Below, in pieces: positions 22,803-31,702 of a stretch of DNA of 64,000 bases. Source of the stretch: Pseudarthrobacter phenanthrenivorans (lineage in GTDB: Bacteria > Actinomycetota > Actinomycetes > Actinomycetales > Micrococcaceae); assembly GCF_000813845.1 (NCBI RefSeq), contig NZ_JWTB01000033.1:34405-98404 (forward strand). The letters run 5' to 3'. The notes below the pieces were generated by a model. That model had not been told where the DNA came from, ran no database searches, and saw nothing but the letters and a program-made list of their open reading frames with translations. The translations under genes and the position numbers were made by a program. Position 1 is the stretch's first letter; each line of letters starts with the position of its first letter.

Positions 22803-24635
22803 TCAGTCGCCGAGGAGTTCTGAGGACTCCAGCCACTCCAGTTCCAGGGTGTCCTTTTCGTCGGCCAGGTCCTTGAGCTGTTTGTTCTGGTCGGCGAGCT
22901 TGTCGAAATCGCCGGCCTCGGTGGTCTTCAGCATCAGGTCGTGAAGCTTCTTTTCCTCTTGATCCAGCTTCTTGAGCTGCCGTTCGATCCGGTTGAGCGC
23001 CTTGCGGGCCTCCCGCTTCTCCGCCTCCGAGGGGCCTGTGCCGCTGGCTGTGGCCGCGGGGCCCTGGCCCGCGCTGGTGACCGGGTTACCGCCGCCGGCT
23101 ACCGTGGAGCCCGCCAGGGCGGCTTCGCGCAGCTCGAGGTACTGGTCCACACCGCCGGGCAGGCCGCGGAGCTTGCCGTCGCCGAGCAGCGCCATCTGGT
23201 GGTCCGTGACGCGTTCCAGCAGGTAGCGGTCGTGGCTGACCACGACCAGCGTTCCCGGCCAGCCGTCCAGGACGTCTTCGACGGCGGCGAGGGTGTCGGT
23301 ATCGAGGTCGTTGGTGGGCTCGTCGAGCATCAGCACGTTGGGCTCCCCCACCAGGAGCCGCAGGAGTTGGAGGCGGCGCCGCTCACCGCCGGAGAGGTCC
23401 CGGACCGGAGTCCACTGCTTCTCGTTGGTGAAACCGAGCTGCTCCACCAGCTGCCCGGCGCTGAATTCCTTGCCGCCGACGTTGAAGGAACGCTTTTCCC
23501 GCTCGATGACCTCAATCACGCGCAGGTCCGCAACGTCGTCGAGCTCCTTGACCTCCTGGGTGAGGACCGCCGTGACCACTGTCTTGCCCCGCTTCAGCTT
23601 GCCGGCGTCGGGGGTGATCTCGCCGTTGAGCAGCTTGAGGAGGGTGGTCTTGCCGGCGCCGTTGACGCCCACCAGGCCCAGGCGCTCCCCCGGGGCGAGG
23701 CGCAGGGTGATGTTGTCGAAGAGCTTCCTGCCGTCGTCGCCGCCCCGGAAGTTCAGCGAGACGTGTTCCAGGTCCAGGACGTCCTTGCCCTGGCGCGCCG
23801 TTGCCATCCTGCTCAGCGCCATGGAGTCACGCGGCGCCGGAACGTCGGCGATCAGGGCGTTGGCCGCCTCGATGCGGAACTTGGGCTTTGCTGTCCGGGC
23901 CGGAGCGCCGCGGCGAAGCCATGCCAGTTCCTTCTTGACAAGCTGCTGGCGTTTGCCTTCCACCACGGACGCCATCCGGTCGCGTTCCGCACGGGCCAGG
24001 ACGTAGGCCGCGTAGCCGCCTTCGAACGGGTCCACGATCCCGTCGTGAACTTCCCAGGTCTTGGTGCAGACTTCGTCGAGGAACCAGCGGTCGTGGGTGA
24101 CCACCAGGAACGCGCCCTGGTTTGCCCGCCAGCGCGTCTTCAGGTGCCGGGCAAGCCAGGCCACGCCTTCGACGTCGAGGTGGTTGGTGGGCTCGTCCAG
24201 CATGATGACGTCGTGGTCCTCGATGAGCAGCTTGGCGAGGGCCACCCGCCGCTTCTGGCCGCCGGAGAGGGCATGGACGTTGGCGTGCCAGTCGACGTCG
24301 GACACCAGGCCGCCCATGATTTCCCGGATCCGCGGGTTGCGTGCCCATTCGTAGTCCGCCTGGTCGCCGACAATCGCCGCACCTACCGTCAGGTCGCCGT
24401 CGAGCACGTCGCTTTGGTCCAGGTAGCCCACGTTCACGTCGCCGCGCTTGGTGACGCGGCCGGAGTCGGGGGTGGAGCGCAGCGCGAGGAGCCGCATCAG
24501 GGTGGACTTGCCGTCACCGTTGCGGCCCACCATGCCGATCCGGTCCCCTTCCTCCAGTCCCAGGGTGATGCCGTCCAGGACGGTGCGGGTTGCGTAGGAA
24601 ACCGTGAGGTTCTCGCCGCCAAGAAGGTGTGCCAA
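22803..24635 (-). CDS. ABC-F family ATP-binding protein (ribosome-associated type)
   Basis: A 610-residue soluble protein with two ABC ATPase cassettes and no membrane domain, the ABC-F plan. Most such proteins act on the ribosomal E/P site in translation quality control or antibiotic protection. Cassette 1: GRNGDGKST (37-45), LSGGQKRRVALAK, MLDEPTNHLD. Cassette 2: GVNGAGKTTLLKLL, LSGGERRRLQLLRLL, MLDEPTNDLD. A C-terminal charged coiled coil (about 545-600) resembles Uup. The start is TTG at 24635 with a poor ribosome site, 35 bases after ispE, so it is probably the last gene of the tatD-rpfB-rsmA-ispE run. Resistance versus housekeeping role cannot be told from sequence. Confidence 0.93.
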   Translation of the reverse strand: MAHLLGGENLTVSYATRTVLDGITLGLEEGDRIGMVGRNGDGKSTLMRLLALRSTPDSGRVTKRGDVNVGYLDQSDVLDGDLTVGAAIVGDQADYEWARNPRIREIMGGLVSDVDWHANVHALSGGQKRRVALAKLLIEDHDVIMLDEPTNHLDVEGVAWLARHLKTRWRANQGAFLVVTHDRWFLDEVCTKTWEVHDGIVDPFEGGYAAYVLARAERDRMASVVEGKRQQLVKKELAWLRRGAPARTAKPKFRIEAANALIADVPAPRDSMALSRMATARQGKDVLDLEHVSLNFRGGDDGRKLFDNITLRLAPGERLGLVGVNGAGKTTLLKLLNGEITPDAGKLKRGKTVVTAVLTQEVKELDDVADLRVIEVIEREKRSFNVGGKEFSAGQLVEQLGFTNEKQWTPVRDLSGGERRRLQLLRLLVGEPNVLMLDEPTNDLDTDTLAAVEDVLDGWPGTLVVVSHDRYLLERVTDHQMALLGDGKLRGLPGGVDQYLELREAALAGSTVAGGGNPVTSAGQGPAATASGTGPSEAEKREARKALNRIERQLKKLDQEEKKLHDLMLKTTEAGDFDKLADQNKQLKDLADEKDTLELEWLESSELLGD

Positions 24636-24670
24636 GGGGAACTGCTTTCTGCTGCCGGATTGGAGGGTGC

Positions 24671-25630
24671 TTAGAGGAGGGTGTCGGAGATGATGCGCGC
24701 GCCGGGAACGGGCCCCTGGACGGGGAGGGCCGTCAGGCCAAAGCGCTGCAGGTCCTCCGCGAGGGCTTCCGCGGCAATGGAGTCCTCAGCCAGCAAGGCC
24801 ACCGTGGGCCCGGAGCCGGACACGATTCCCGCCACGGCGCCGTGCGATTCACCGATCCCCAGCGTATCGCGGAGCGCGGGCGACAGTTCAATGGAAGCCC
24901 GTTGCAGGTCGTTGACCAGCACCCGGCCCAGGGCGTGGGCGTCACCGCCCCTCAGCGCCGCGAGGATCTGCGGGTCCACGCCGGTGGGTTCATCGGCTTC
25001 GGCGCCCGCGGCATCACGCAGCCGGTCCAGCGTCCGGTATACCTCGGGCGTTGAGAGGCCATAGTCGGCGACCACCAGGACCCAGTGCGTCTGTGCCTTG
25101 GCAAGGGCGGGCGACAGCTCGTCGCCCAAACCCAGGCCGACGGCGGTGCCGCCCAGGAGCGAGAAGGGGACGTCTGCACCCAGTTCCGCCGCGAGATGCG
25201 CCAGCTCCTCGCGCGACAGGCCGCTGTTCCAGAGGGCGTCACAGGCCAGGAGCGTGGCTGCCGCGTCGGCGGATCCGCCGCCCATCCCGCCGGCCACCGG
25301 GACACGCTTGGTGATTTCCAGGTGCACGCCGGTGGCATGTTCGGAAACGTCGGCCATGATGGCCGCCGCCTTGTAGGCCAGGTTGTTGCTGTCCAGCGGG
25401 ATGTCGACCGAATCCAGGTCCAGGGTGCTCTCGGGGCTGAGGCTGATGGTGATGCCCGGGGTGGCGGTGCTGGTGGCTGCCACTTCCTCGTAGAGGGATA
25501 CGGCGAGGTAGACGCTGGCCACTGAGTGGTAGCCGTCCGGCCGGAGCGGACCCACCGCCAGGGAGACGTTGACCTTGCCGGGGGCCTTGACCCGGACCGT
25601 CCTGGCGGCGAACCGGCCTGCTGCGCTCAC
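24671..25630 (-). CDS. ispE: 4-diphosphocytidyl-2-C-methyl-D-erythritol kinase
   Basis: The fourth MEP-pathway step: phosphorylates CDP-ME at the 2-position using ATP, for isoprenoid and undecaprenyl/menaquinone precursors. A 319-residue GHMP kinase with VKAPGKVNVSLAVG at the N terminus, the GHMP ATP loop VPVAGGMGGGSADAAATL, and the C-terminal VSGSGPTVALL motif. Its GTG overlaps the rsmA stop by four bases (GTGA, 25630-25627), so translation is coupled. Part of the conserved actinobacterial tatD-rpfB-ksgA-ispE cluster. Confidence 0.97.
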   Translation of the reverse strand: MSAAGRFAARTVRVKAPGKVNVSLAVGPLRPDGYHSVASVYLAVSLYEEVAATSTATPGITISLSPESTLDLDSVDIPLDSNNLAYKAAAIMADVSEHATGVHLEITKRVPVAGGMGGGSADAAATLLACDALWNSGLSREELAHLAAELGADVPFSLLGGTAVGLGLGDELSPALAKAQTHWVLVVADYGLSTPEVYRTLDRLRDAAGAEADEPTGVDPQILAALRGGDAHALGRVLVNDLQRASIELSPALRDTLGIGESHGAVAGIVSGSGPTVALLAEDSIAAEALAEDLQRFGLTALPVQGPVPGARIISDTLL

Positions 25631-26499
25631 TGGCGGTTTTCCTTGGCTTCGGCGATCCTGGCGAACGCGGCGATGTCGATGACTTCACCCCGGGCGGTGG
25701 GATCGACGCCGGCTGCGAGCAGGCAGCGCTCCGCTTCCGGAGCTCCACCTGCCCAGCCGGCCAGGGCTGCCCGCAGGGTCTTGCGGCGCTGCGCGAATGC
25801 GGCGTCCACCACGGCGAACACCTGCTCGCGGGTGGCGGTGGTGGCCGGTGGTTCGCGGCGGGTGAAGGCCACCAGGCCGGAATGGATCTTGGGAGCCGGC
25901 CAGAAAACGTTCATGCCGATGACGCCGGCTTTGCGCATCTGGCTGTACCAGGCGGCTTTGACCGACGGCACTCCATAGGTCTTCGACCCGGGGGGTGCGG
26001 CGAGCCGGTCGGCCACCTCGTCCTGCACCATCACCAGGCCGTGCTGCAGGCTGGGGAAATGCTGCAGGAGGTGCAGCACCACGGGAACGGCCACGTTGTA
26101 GGGGAGGTTGGCAACGAGTGCGGTGGGCTTCACCGGCAGTTCCGTCACCTTCATCGCGTCCGCCTGCACGAGGTGGAAGGCGTCGGCGGCGGCCGGGCGC
26201 CATTCCTTCACGGTTTCCGGAAGCTTTGCCGCCAGGATGGGATCGATTTCGACGGCGACGACCGCCGCGGCCGCGTCCAGCAGCCCCAGCGTGAGCGAGC
26301 CAAGCCCCGGACCGACCTCGAGCACCGTTTCATCCGGACCGACGCCGGCAGCGGCGACAATCCGGCGGATGGTGTTGCCGTCAATGACAAAATTCTGGCC
26401 CAGCGTCTTGGTGGGCCTGACCCCGATTTCCTCTGCCATCCGGCGTATATCGGAAGCACCAAACAAGGGTGCGGGCACGGCGGGGATCGGTTCAGTCAC
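25627..26499 (-). CDS. rsmA: 16S rRNA dimethyladenosine transferase
   Basis: Dimethylates two adjacent adenines in the 3' hairpin of 16S rRNA during small-subunit maturation (KsgA). The 290-residue class I methyltransferase has the N-terminal RPTKTLGQNFVID clamp, the SAM motif VLEVGPGLGSLTLGLL, and the catalytic motif ALVANLPYNVAVPVVLHLL (NLPY). The start is GTG at 26499 behind AGGA. The stop overlaps ispE. Loss of this enzyme gives kasugamycin resistance in many bacteria. Confidence 0.97.
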   Translation of the reverse strand: MTEPIPAVPAPLFGASDIRRMAEEIGVRPTKTLGQNFVIDGNTIRRIVAAAGVGPDETVLEVGPGLGSLTLGLLDAAAAVVAVEIDPILAAKLPETVKEWRPAAADAFHLVQADAMKVTELPVKPTALVANLPYNVAVPVVLHLLQHFPSLQHGLVMVQDEVADRLAAPPGSKTYGVPSVKAAWYSQMRKAGVIGMNVFWPAPKIHSGLVAFTRREPPATTATREQVFAVVDAAFAQRRKTLRAALAGWAGGAPEAERCLLAAGVDPTARGEVIDIAAFARIAEAKENRQ

Positions 26500-26547
26500 C
26501 TAGGTATCCTATCCCGCGCGGCCCCGGGGTCCCGGCCGGTTAACGCA

Positions 26548-26584
26548 CTGTGGCCGGCCCGGGGAAACCCGGGACCGGCCACAG
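26548..26584 (-). terminator. Terminator after the resuscitation-promoting factor gene
   Basis: A 16-bp stem (26548-26563 against 26568-26584, one bulged base) with a GAAA tetraloop, 27 bases past the minus-strand stop. It lies between rpfB and rsmA, so rsmA-ispE may be expressed partly separately. Confidence 0.75.
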
Positions 26585-26610
26585 TATTACCGCTGCGTGG
26601 ATCGTGGAGA

Positions 26611-27801
26611 TTAGCTGCTTGCCGCCCAGCCACAGCCCCACGGGGACAGTCCGCGCTGTGCGTAGACCCGGTTGGCGATATCGATCTGCTGTGCCTTGGT
26701 GGCCAGGCTGGCGTTGGGCGCGTAAGCCCCGCCGCCTGCACCAATCCAGGTGCGGATATCGAACTGGAGGCCGCCGTAGTAGCCGTTGCCGCTGTTGATG
26801 CTCCAGTTGCCGCTGGACTCGCACTGGGCGATCTTGTCCCACATGGCTTCGTTCATCATGGCCGGAGCTGCCGCGCCGGTATTGGCGCCGGCAGGCGCTG
26901 CTGCCGCCTGGGGTGCGGGCTTGGCCTTGGTGCCCACGGTGACCTTCTCGGTGACCGGCTGGACAGCGACGTTCTCCGAGACCAGCGTGCGGGAGGCTTC
27001 CCGTCCGTCCACGAGCACCAGCTTGAAGGTGCGCTCGAGCTTTCCGGCAGCGCCTGCCTGGGTGACTTCCTTCTCGCCCTTGAGCATGTCGGCACTCTCG
27101 GCCGTGACCGTCTGGAAGGGAACCTCTTCGCTGGTGACGGCGGTCTGGCTGGTGTCCACCCGGGAAACCTTGATGACCATGTTGTTCACCACGTTGGCGT
27201 TGGCCGGCTGCGACGTGCGGTCGTTGGCACCGAGGGTCACGCCCGAGTCCTCAAGGACCTTGCCCACGGTGGGGGCGGTGGTGGTGGCCGTGTTCACCTT
27301 GCCGTCGGCAACGATGCTGACGGTCTTGGGGGTGGAAATCGAGACGTAGGAACCGGCGGGTGCGAGCGTGGCGTCCTTGGGCGCCGAAACCGACGACGCG
27401 CTGGCGACACCAAGTTCGGTGACCAGGTCTTCCACGTCCTGGGCCGTGGTGTTCACGGTCTTCTCGGCACCGTCCAGGCTGACCTTGACTTCCTTGGCCT
27501 GGTTGATGTTGATGACGGTGCCGTTCTGGACAGTTGCGTCGAGGGAGGGCGACACGCGGTCGCCGGGCTTCAGTTCCAGGTTGGCACTCTTGACCACCTG
27601 TTCAACTGTTCCACCAAAGGACTGCACGGACGACGCTTTGCCGTCCACGTTGAGCGTAATTGTTTTGTTATTGCCCACGAAGGCTACGAGGCCTGCGACC
27701 AGGCCGCAAAGCACCAGCAGCTGGGCGCCAACCTTGATAAAGCTGAACTTGCCGTCCGATGTGAAGAACTTGATCACGATTGCCCGTAACTCTCGGTCCA
27801 T
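26611..27801 (-). CDS. rpfB: Resuscitation-promoting factor RpfB (transglycosylase with DUF348 and G5 domains)
   Basis: A secreted or anchored peptidoglycan hydrolase that revives dormant cells. In order: a short basic segment, a membrane anchor (GAQLLVLCGLVAGLVAFVG), three DUF348 repeats (from KTITLNVDGKASSVQSF), a G5 adhesion domain (from about EVPFQTVTAES), an Ala/Pro linker, and a C-terminal Rpf lysozyme-like domain. That domain has the catalytic glutamate in KIAQCESSGNWSINSGNG (about residue 328) and the two domain cysteines. About 396 residues from ATG 27801; GTG 27777 is an alternative and neither has a strong ribosome site. Position between tatD and rsmA is the conserved RpfB location. 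Confidence 0.96.
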   Translation of the reverse strand: MDRELRAIVIKFFTSDGKFSFIKVGAQLLVLCGLVAGLVAFVGNNKTITLNVDGKASSVQSFGGTVEQVVKSANLELKPGDRVSPSLDATVQNGTVININQAKEVKVSLDGAEKTVNTTAQDVEDLVTELGVASASSVSAPKDATLAPAGSYVSISTPKTVSIVADGKVNTATTTAPTVGKVLEDSGVTLGANDRTSQPANANVVNNMVIKVSRVDTSQTAVTSEEVPFQTVTAESADMLKGEKEVTQAGAAGKLERTFKLVLVDGREASRTLVSENVAVQPVTEKVTVGTKAKPAPQAAAAPAGANTGAAAPAMMNEAMWDKIAQCESSGNWSINSGNGYYGGLQFDIRTWIGAGGGAYAPNASLATKAQQIDIANRVYAQRGLSPWGCGWAASS

Positions 27802-27969
27802 CCGGGCACGGGGAAACGCGCAGAAAAATGCCCGGTACAACCGCGGATACGGCAGTCCGGGCATCGATGCGCCGCCACGCTCCACGCAACGGCATGGCTG
27901 GCCGTTGGACAGGCCGGGCCGGCTGCAGTTGGAGCGAAATTACCCGTTGGCCTTCCCCGACCCCGGCTA

Positions 27970-28040
27970 ATAGTTTTCCACTGTAACCGTAGCGTTATAA
28001 AGCGACCAACATTTTTGCATACCAAATATGCAATTTGCCT
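27970..28040 (-). promoter_or_regulatory. AT-rich promoter region of rpfB with an inverted repeat
   Basis: The only markedly AT-rich stretch in this part of the window, about 180-240 bases before the rpfB start. It contains TTGCATA-N5-TATGCAA (28015-28033) and TTATAACG (minus strand, near 27993-28000). No canonical -35/-10 pair with 16-18 spacing is clear. The repeat may be an operator; the long leader (to 27801) has no recognised riboswitch. Confidence 0.4.
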
Positions 28041-28058
28041 GTTACCGGGAAGCGGTTT

Positions 28059-28964
28059 TTAGTGCCAGGATCCGTATGCCCGCACCGTATTTTCGGAGAT
28101 CGTGGTGCAGAGGCCGCCAAGGTCGGAGCCTGTCAATTCTGCCATGGCGCGCACCGTGTACGGGACCATGTAGCTCGCGTTCGGGCGTCCCCGGTGGGGG
28201 TGCGGGGTGAGGAACGGGGCGTCCGTTTCCACCATGATGAGCTCCGGGTCCGCCACGGCGAGCGCCGCCCGGAGGTTCGCGGCGTTCCGGAACGTCAGGG
28301 TGCCGGCGAAGGACATCCACCAACCCTTTTCGTTGCAGGTCCTTGCCAGTTCGGCGTCACCGGAGAAGCAATGGAACACCACCCTTTCCGGCGCCCCTTC
28401 TTCGCGCAGCACCCGCACCACGTCGCTGTGCGCGTCCCGGTCATGGATCTGCAGGGTGAGGTCCAGGCGCTTGGCGATGTCGATATGGCGCCGGAAGGAG
28501 TATTCCTGGTGGCGCAGTCCCTCGCCTTCGGTCCGGAAGAAGTCCAGGCCGGTCTCGCCGATGGCCCGGATCCGGGGATGCGTTGCCAGGCGTTCGATCT
28601 CGGCAAGCGCGTCCTCAAGTTCGCCCCGGGCCGCATAGTGCGGTGCATCATTGGGGTGGAGCGCCACGGCCCCGAGGAGCCGTCGATCGCGGTCCACCGC
28701 CTCCACGGTGAAGCGTGAGGATTCCAGGTCGCAGCCCACCTGCACTGCACCTTGGACGCCCACGGCGGCTGCCGCGTCCAGGGCAGCCGTGATTCCTACC
28801 GGTCCGTTGCCTTCCGGAAAGTCCAGGTGGGTGTGGTTGTCCATGACGGGCACGGGCAGGGGCTCCGGAGCGGGCGGGAAATCCTTGCGGCGGCCCGGCT
28901 CGGAGCCGGGAGTTCCGTCTTCGGCAGGGAGCCGGTAGGCAGCTGGGATCGACGAATCGCACAT
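28059..28964 (-). CDS. TatD-family metal-dependent DNase/hydrolase
   Basis: A 301-residue TIM-barrel hydrolase of the amidohydrolase superfamily; bacterial TatD enzymes are 3'-5' exonucleases linked to DNA repair. The metal ligands are visible in order: DNHTHLDFP (HxH), IGETGLDFFR (Glu), LQIHDRDAH, VVFHCFSGD and VETDAPFLTPHPHRG. An N-terminal extension of about 40 residues precedes the barrel. The gene heads the tatD-rpfB-rsmA-ispE cluster. The ribosome site before ATG 28964 is weak; starting at the HxH methionine (residue 41) is possible. Confidence 0.93.
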   Translation of the reverse strand: MCDSSIPAAYRLPAEDGTPGSEPGRRKDFPPAPEPLPVPVMDNHTHLDFPEGNGPVGITAALDAAAAVGVQGAVQVGCDLESSRFTVEAVDRDRRLLGAVALHPNDAPHYAARGELEDALAEIERLATHPRIRAIGETGLDFFRTEGEGLRHQEYSFRRHIDIAKRLDLTLQIHDRDAHSDVVRVLREEGAPERVVFHCFSGDAELARTCNEKGWWMSFAGTLTFRNAANLRAALAVADPELIMVETDAPFLTPHPHRGRPNASYMVPYTVRAMAELTGSDLGGLCTTISENTVRAYGSWH

Positions 28965-29127
28965 CCACCCAGCCTATCGGCCACAGGCAGCCACATATTT
29001 GCCGGAACTCTCTGTCAGGCATGGCAGTTGTGTTAGTAGTCTGGAACGAACACACGCGCACGCCCACCGAGGGGCGAAGGCAGGCCTGCTGTCCCGTCCA
29101 GGTGAAACCCGGGCTGAAAGGTTGCCG

Positions 29128-30228
29128 ATGGAACCCCACCGACGCATTGCCAACACCGCAGGCGCACCGAACCTCAACCTGGCCGGTGGCGCAGATTCCG
29201 TCAGCCACCTGAACGGGCACCGGACGCCGGCCATGGACGCGGCATCCTTCCACGCGGCAGCCCAGCGCATCCTTACCACGGTCAACACCGTGATCGACGG
29301 CAAGTCCGATGCTGCCAAGCTTGCGCTGACGGTGCTCCTCGCGCAGGGGCACCTCCTGGTGGAGGACGTGCCCGGCGTCGGTAAAACGCTGTTGGCCAAG
29401 ACCCTGGCCCGCACCATCGACTGCACCGTCAACCGCATCCAGTTCACCCCCGACCTGCTGCCGTCCGACGTCACCGGGGTATCGATCTACAACCAGGCCT
29501 CCAGGCTTTTCGAATTCCGGCCGGGGGCGGTGTTCGCCAACATCGTCATCGGCGACGAAATCAACCGGGCATCGGCCAAGACCCAGTCCGCCCTCCTCGA
29601 GTGCATGGAGGAGCACCAGGTCACGGTGGACGGCACGTCCTACAAGCTGGATGAACCATTCATGGTGGTGGCCACCCAGAATCCCATTGAAATGGAGGGA
29701 ACGTATCCCCTGCCGGAGGCACAACGGGACCGTTTCATGGCCCGTATCTCGATGGGCTACCCGGACAAGGACGCCGAGATCGAGATGCTGGAGACCCATC
29801 AGGCCGTCTCGCCGCTGGCAAAGGTCTCGGCCGTGGTCACCGCAGCCGACGTGGCGGCCATGATCACCACCGTCCAGCAGGTCTTTGTCTCCGAAGCCGT
29901 CAAGGAGTACACCGTGTCGGTGGGCAGGGCCACCCGGGAAAGTCCGCTGCTGCGGCTGGGCGCGAGCCCCCGCTCCATGCTGCAGCTGCTGCGGGCCGCC
30001 AAGGCCACGGCGGCACTGGACGGCCGGGACTTTGTCCTGCCTGATGACGTGGGCGATGTGGCCGAATCCGTCCTGGCACACCGTGTCATCCTGGACCGCA
30101 AGGCAGCGGGGTCCGGCGAAACCCCGCACAGCGTCCTGCGGGGCATCCTGTCCCGGCTGCCCGTGCCGCAGGGCCAGCCCGGGCAAGCCGGGCGGGCTGC
30201 GGCCGCGGCCGGCAGCAGGAACCGCTAG
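29128..30228 (+). CDS. MoxR-family AAA+ ATPase
   Basis: A 366-residue AAA+ chaperone-like ATPase. Walker A is LVEDVPGVGKTLLAK (GVGKT at 83-87), Walker B is IVIGDEINRASAKTQSALLE, sensor 1 is VVATQNPIEMEGTYPLPEAQ, and a C-terminal lid follows. MoxR proteins act with DUF58 and von Willebrand-type partners in metal insertion or envelope and stress functions. The ATG at 29128 follows GAAAGG; an in-frame ATG at 28999 has no ribosome site. It is immediately upstream of a DUF58 gene and a transglutaminase gene, the standard MoxR-DUF58-TgpA module. Confidence 0.94.
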   Translation: MEPHRRIANTAGAPNLNLAGGADSVSHLNGHRTPAMDAASFHAAAQRILTTVNTVIDGKSDAAKLALTVLLAQGHLLVEDVPGVGKTLLAKTLARTIDCTVNRIQFTPDLLPSDVTGVSIYNQASRLFEFRPGAVFANIVIGDEINRASAKTQSALLECMEEHQVTVDGTSYKLDEPFMVVATQNPIEMEGTYPLPEAQRDRFMARISMGYPDKDAEIEMLETHQAVSPLAKVSAVVTAADVAAMITTVQQVFVSEAVKEYTVSVGRATRESPLLRLGASPRSMLQLLRAAKATAALDGRDFVLPDDVGDVAESVLAHRVILDRKAAGSGETPHSVLRGILSRLPVPQGQPGQAGRAAAAAGSRNR

Positions 30229-30235
30229 GCCAACC

Positions 30236-31702
30236 ATGGCCCTGCTGGACAAGCTTCCGCGGCACCTGTTCACCAGGCGCGGCTGGGGCATGCTTGCCGC
30301 CGGGGCCTTCGCCCTTGCCGCCGCACAGGTCATGGGGCGCCGGGACCTGCTGACGCTGGCGCTGCTGCTGCTGGTCCTGCCGGTGGTTTCCCTTGCCGGG
30401 GTCCGGCTGGTCAAGCCCCGGTTCCGGGTGTACCGGGAATTCGACCCCTCCCCCGTTGAAACGTCGGCTCCTGCCACGGTGCACCTTGCTGTGGCCAGGA
30501 CGGACCCCGGCAGCGGGCGGGTTGCGATGAAGGAGCGTCTGCCCGCCCAGTTCGGCCAGGCACCGTCCTTCCGGTTCCCATCCCGCTCCGCCTCCGGCGG
30601 CACAAGCCGCTACGAGTACCACCTCACGTCCAGGCACCGCGGCCAGTTCCGGATCGGCCCGGTGACGGCCGAGTTCACGGACCCCTTCGGCCTTTCGCTG
30701 CACCGCCAGGCAATTGACGACGGCGACGTCCTCACCGTGACGCCTGCCGCCGTCGTCCTTCCTGCCACGGCCCTGGCCGGAGCCCGCGGCAGCGACGGCG
30801 TCACCGCCACCCGCGTCCGCGCCAACCCGAGCGATGACGACGTCATGACCCGGGAGTACCGCCACGGAGACCCGATGCGCAGGGTCCACTGGCCCGCCAC
30901 GGCGAGGCACGGGGAGCTGATGGTCCGGCAGGAGGAATCCGTCACCACTCCGGAGGCAACCCTCATCCTGGACCACCGGTCGGGTGCGTTCGCCGGCGGC
31001 CCCGGTACCGCCATGCCGGGCCTGGCCGGCCAGGACGGGCATGCCCGGGCCACCAGCGACACCTTCGAATGGTCCGTTGTTGCCGCCATGTCCATCAGCG
31101 CGCACCTCGCCGAACGCAGTTACAGCCTTCGGCTGCTGGACACCGGCGGGGATCCCGCGTTCCTGCATTCGCCTTCTTCCCCCGAACCGTCAGCGGAGGA
31201 GTACAGCGGGACGGCGGGCCTGCAGTCCATCGCCGAGAGCCTGGCGGCCATCCACCTTTCCGGTGCGTCCCACCAACACCGCGGCGGCATGGCCCGGGAA
31301 GCGACGGCCAGGGATGCCGGGCGGCGCGGGGAGCCGGCAGGCCGCACGTCCGCAGACAGCGAACCGGGGCCCCCGGCTTTCGATGACCGCCTGATGGACA
31401 AACTGTCGGCGCACCGGATGCGGGGTCCCATCATCGCGGTCCTGGGCCGCATTACCGCCGAAGAGGCCCTGGCCCTGGCGCCGGCGGCGGCCTATGGCAC
31501 CAACGCCTTCGCCATGGTGGTGGTGGAACGGCCGGCAGAGTCGCGGGACGTCCTGGCCGTCCTTCACCAGGGCGGCTGGCGGGCTGTGGCGGTGGCACCG
31601 CGGACGCCTCCTGCTGCCGCGTGGGTCCAGTTCGACCAGGAGCCCGCCCTGCCGGCGTCCCCCGCCTCCGAGGTCCGGCGCGGTGCGGGGGTGGCGACAT
31701 GA
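30236..31702 (+). CDS. DUF58 domain-containing membrane protein
   Basis: A 488-residue protein with two N-terminal membrane helices (about 15-33 and 38-56). The conserved DUF58 core (REYRHGDPMRRVHWPATARH) follows, then a degenerate von Willebrand-like C-terminal part. DUF58 proteins pair with MoxR ATPases. A Pro/Ala/Glu-rich linker interrupts the C-terminal half. It starts 8 bases after moxR, and its TGA overlaps the next ATG (ATGA at 31699-31702), so the three genes form one operon. The frame is open far upstream inside moxR, but only the ATG at 30236 fits. Confidence 0.9.
   Translation: MALLDKLPRHLFTRRGWGMLAAGAFALAAAQVMGRRDLLTLALLLLVLPVVSLAGVRLVKPRFRVYREFDPSPVETSAPATVHLAVARTDPGSGRVAMKERLPAQFGQAPSFRFPSRSASGGTSRYEYHLTSRHRGQFRIGPVTAEFTDPFGLSLHRQAIDDGDVLTVTPAAVVLPATALAGARGSDGVTATRVRANPSDDDVMTREYRHGDPMRRVHWPATARHGELMVRQEESVTTPEATLILDHRSGAFAGGPGTAMPGLAGQDGHARATSDTFEWSVVAAMSISAHLAERSYSLRLLDTGGDPAFLHSPSSPEPSAEEYSGTAGLQSIAESLAAIHLSGASHQHRGGMAREATARDAGRRGEPAGRTSADSEPGPPAFDDRLMDKLSAHRMRGPIIAVLGRITAEEALALAPAAAYGTNAFAMVVVERPAESRDVLAVLHQGGWRAVAVAPRTPPAAAWVQFDQEPALPASPASEVRRGAGVAT

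Noticed and set aside
23827..24348. Extra frame inside the ABC-F gene
   Set aside because: Shadow frame; the ABC-F motifs fully account for this stretch.
27802..28000. c-di-AMP (ydaO) riboswitch before rpfB
   Set aside because: Some actinobacterial rpf genes have one, and GGGGAAGGCCAACGGGTAAT looked suggestive, but the conserved CCCGTCAGCTAAC-type core is absent.
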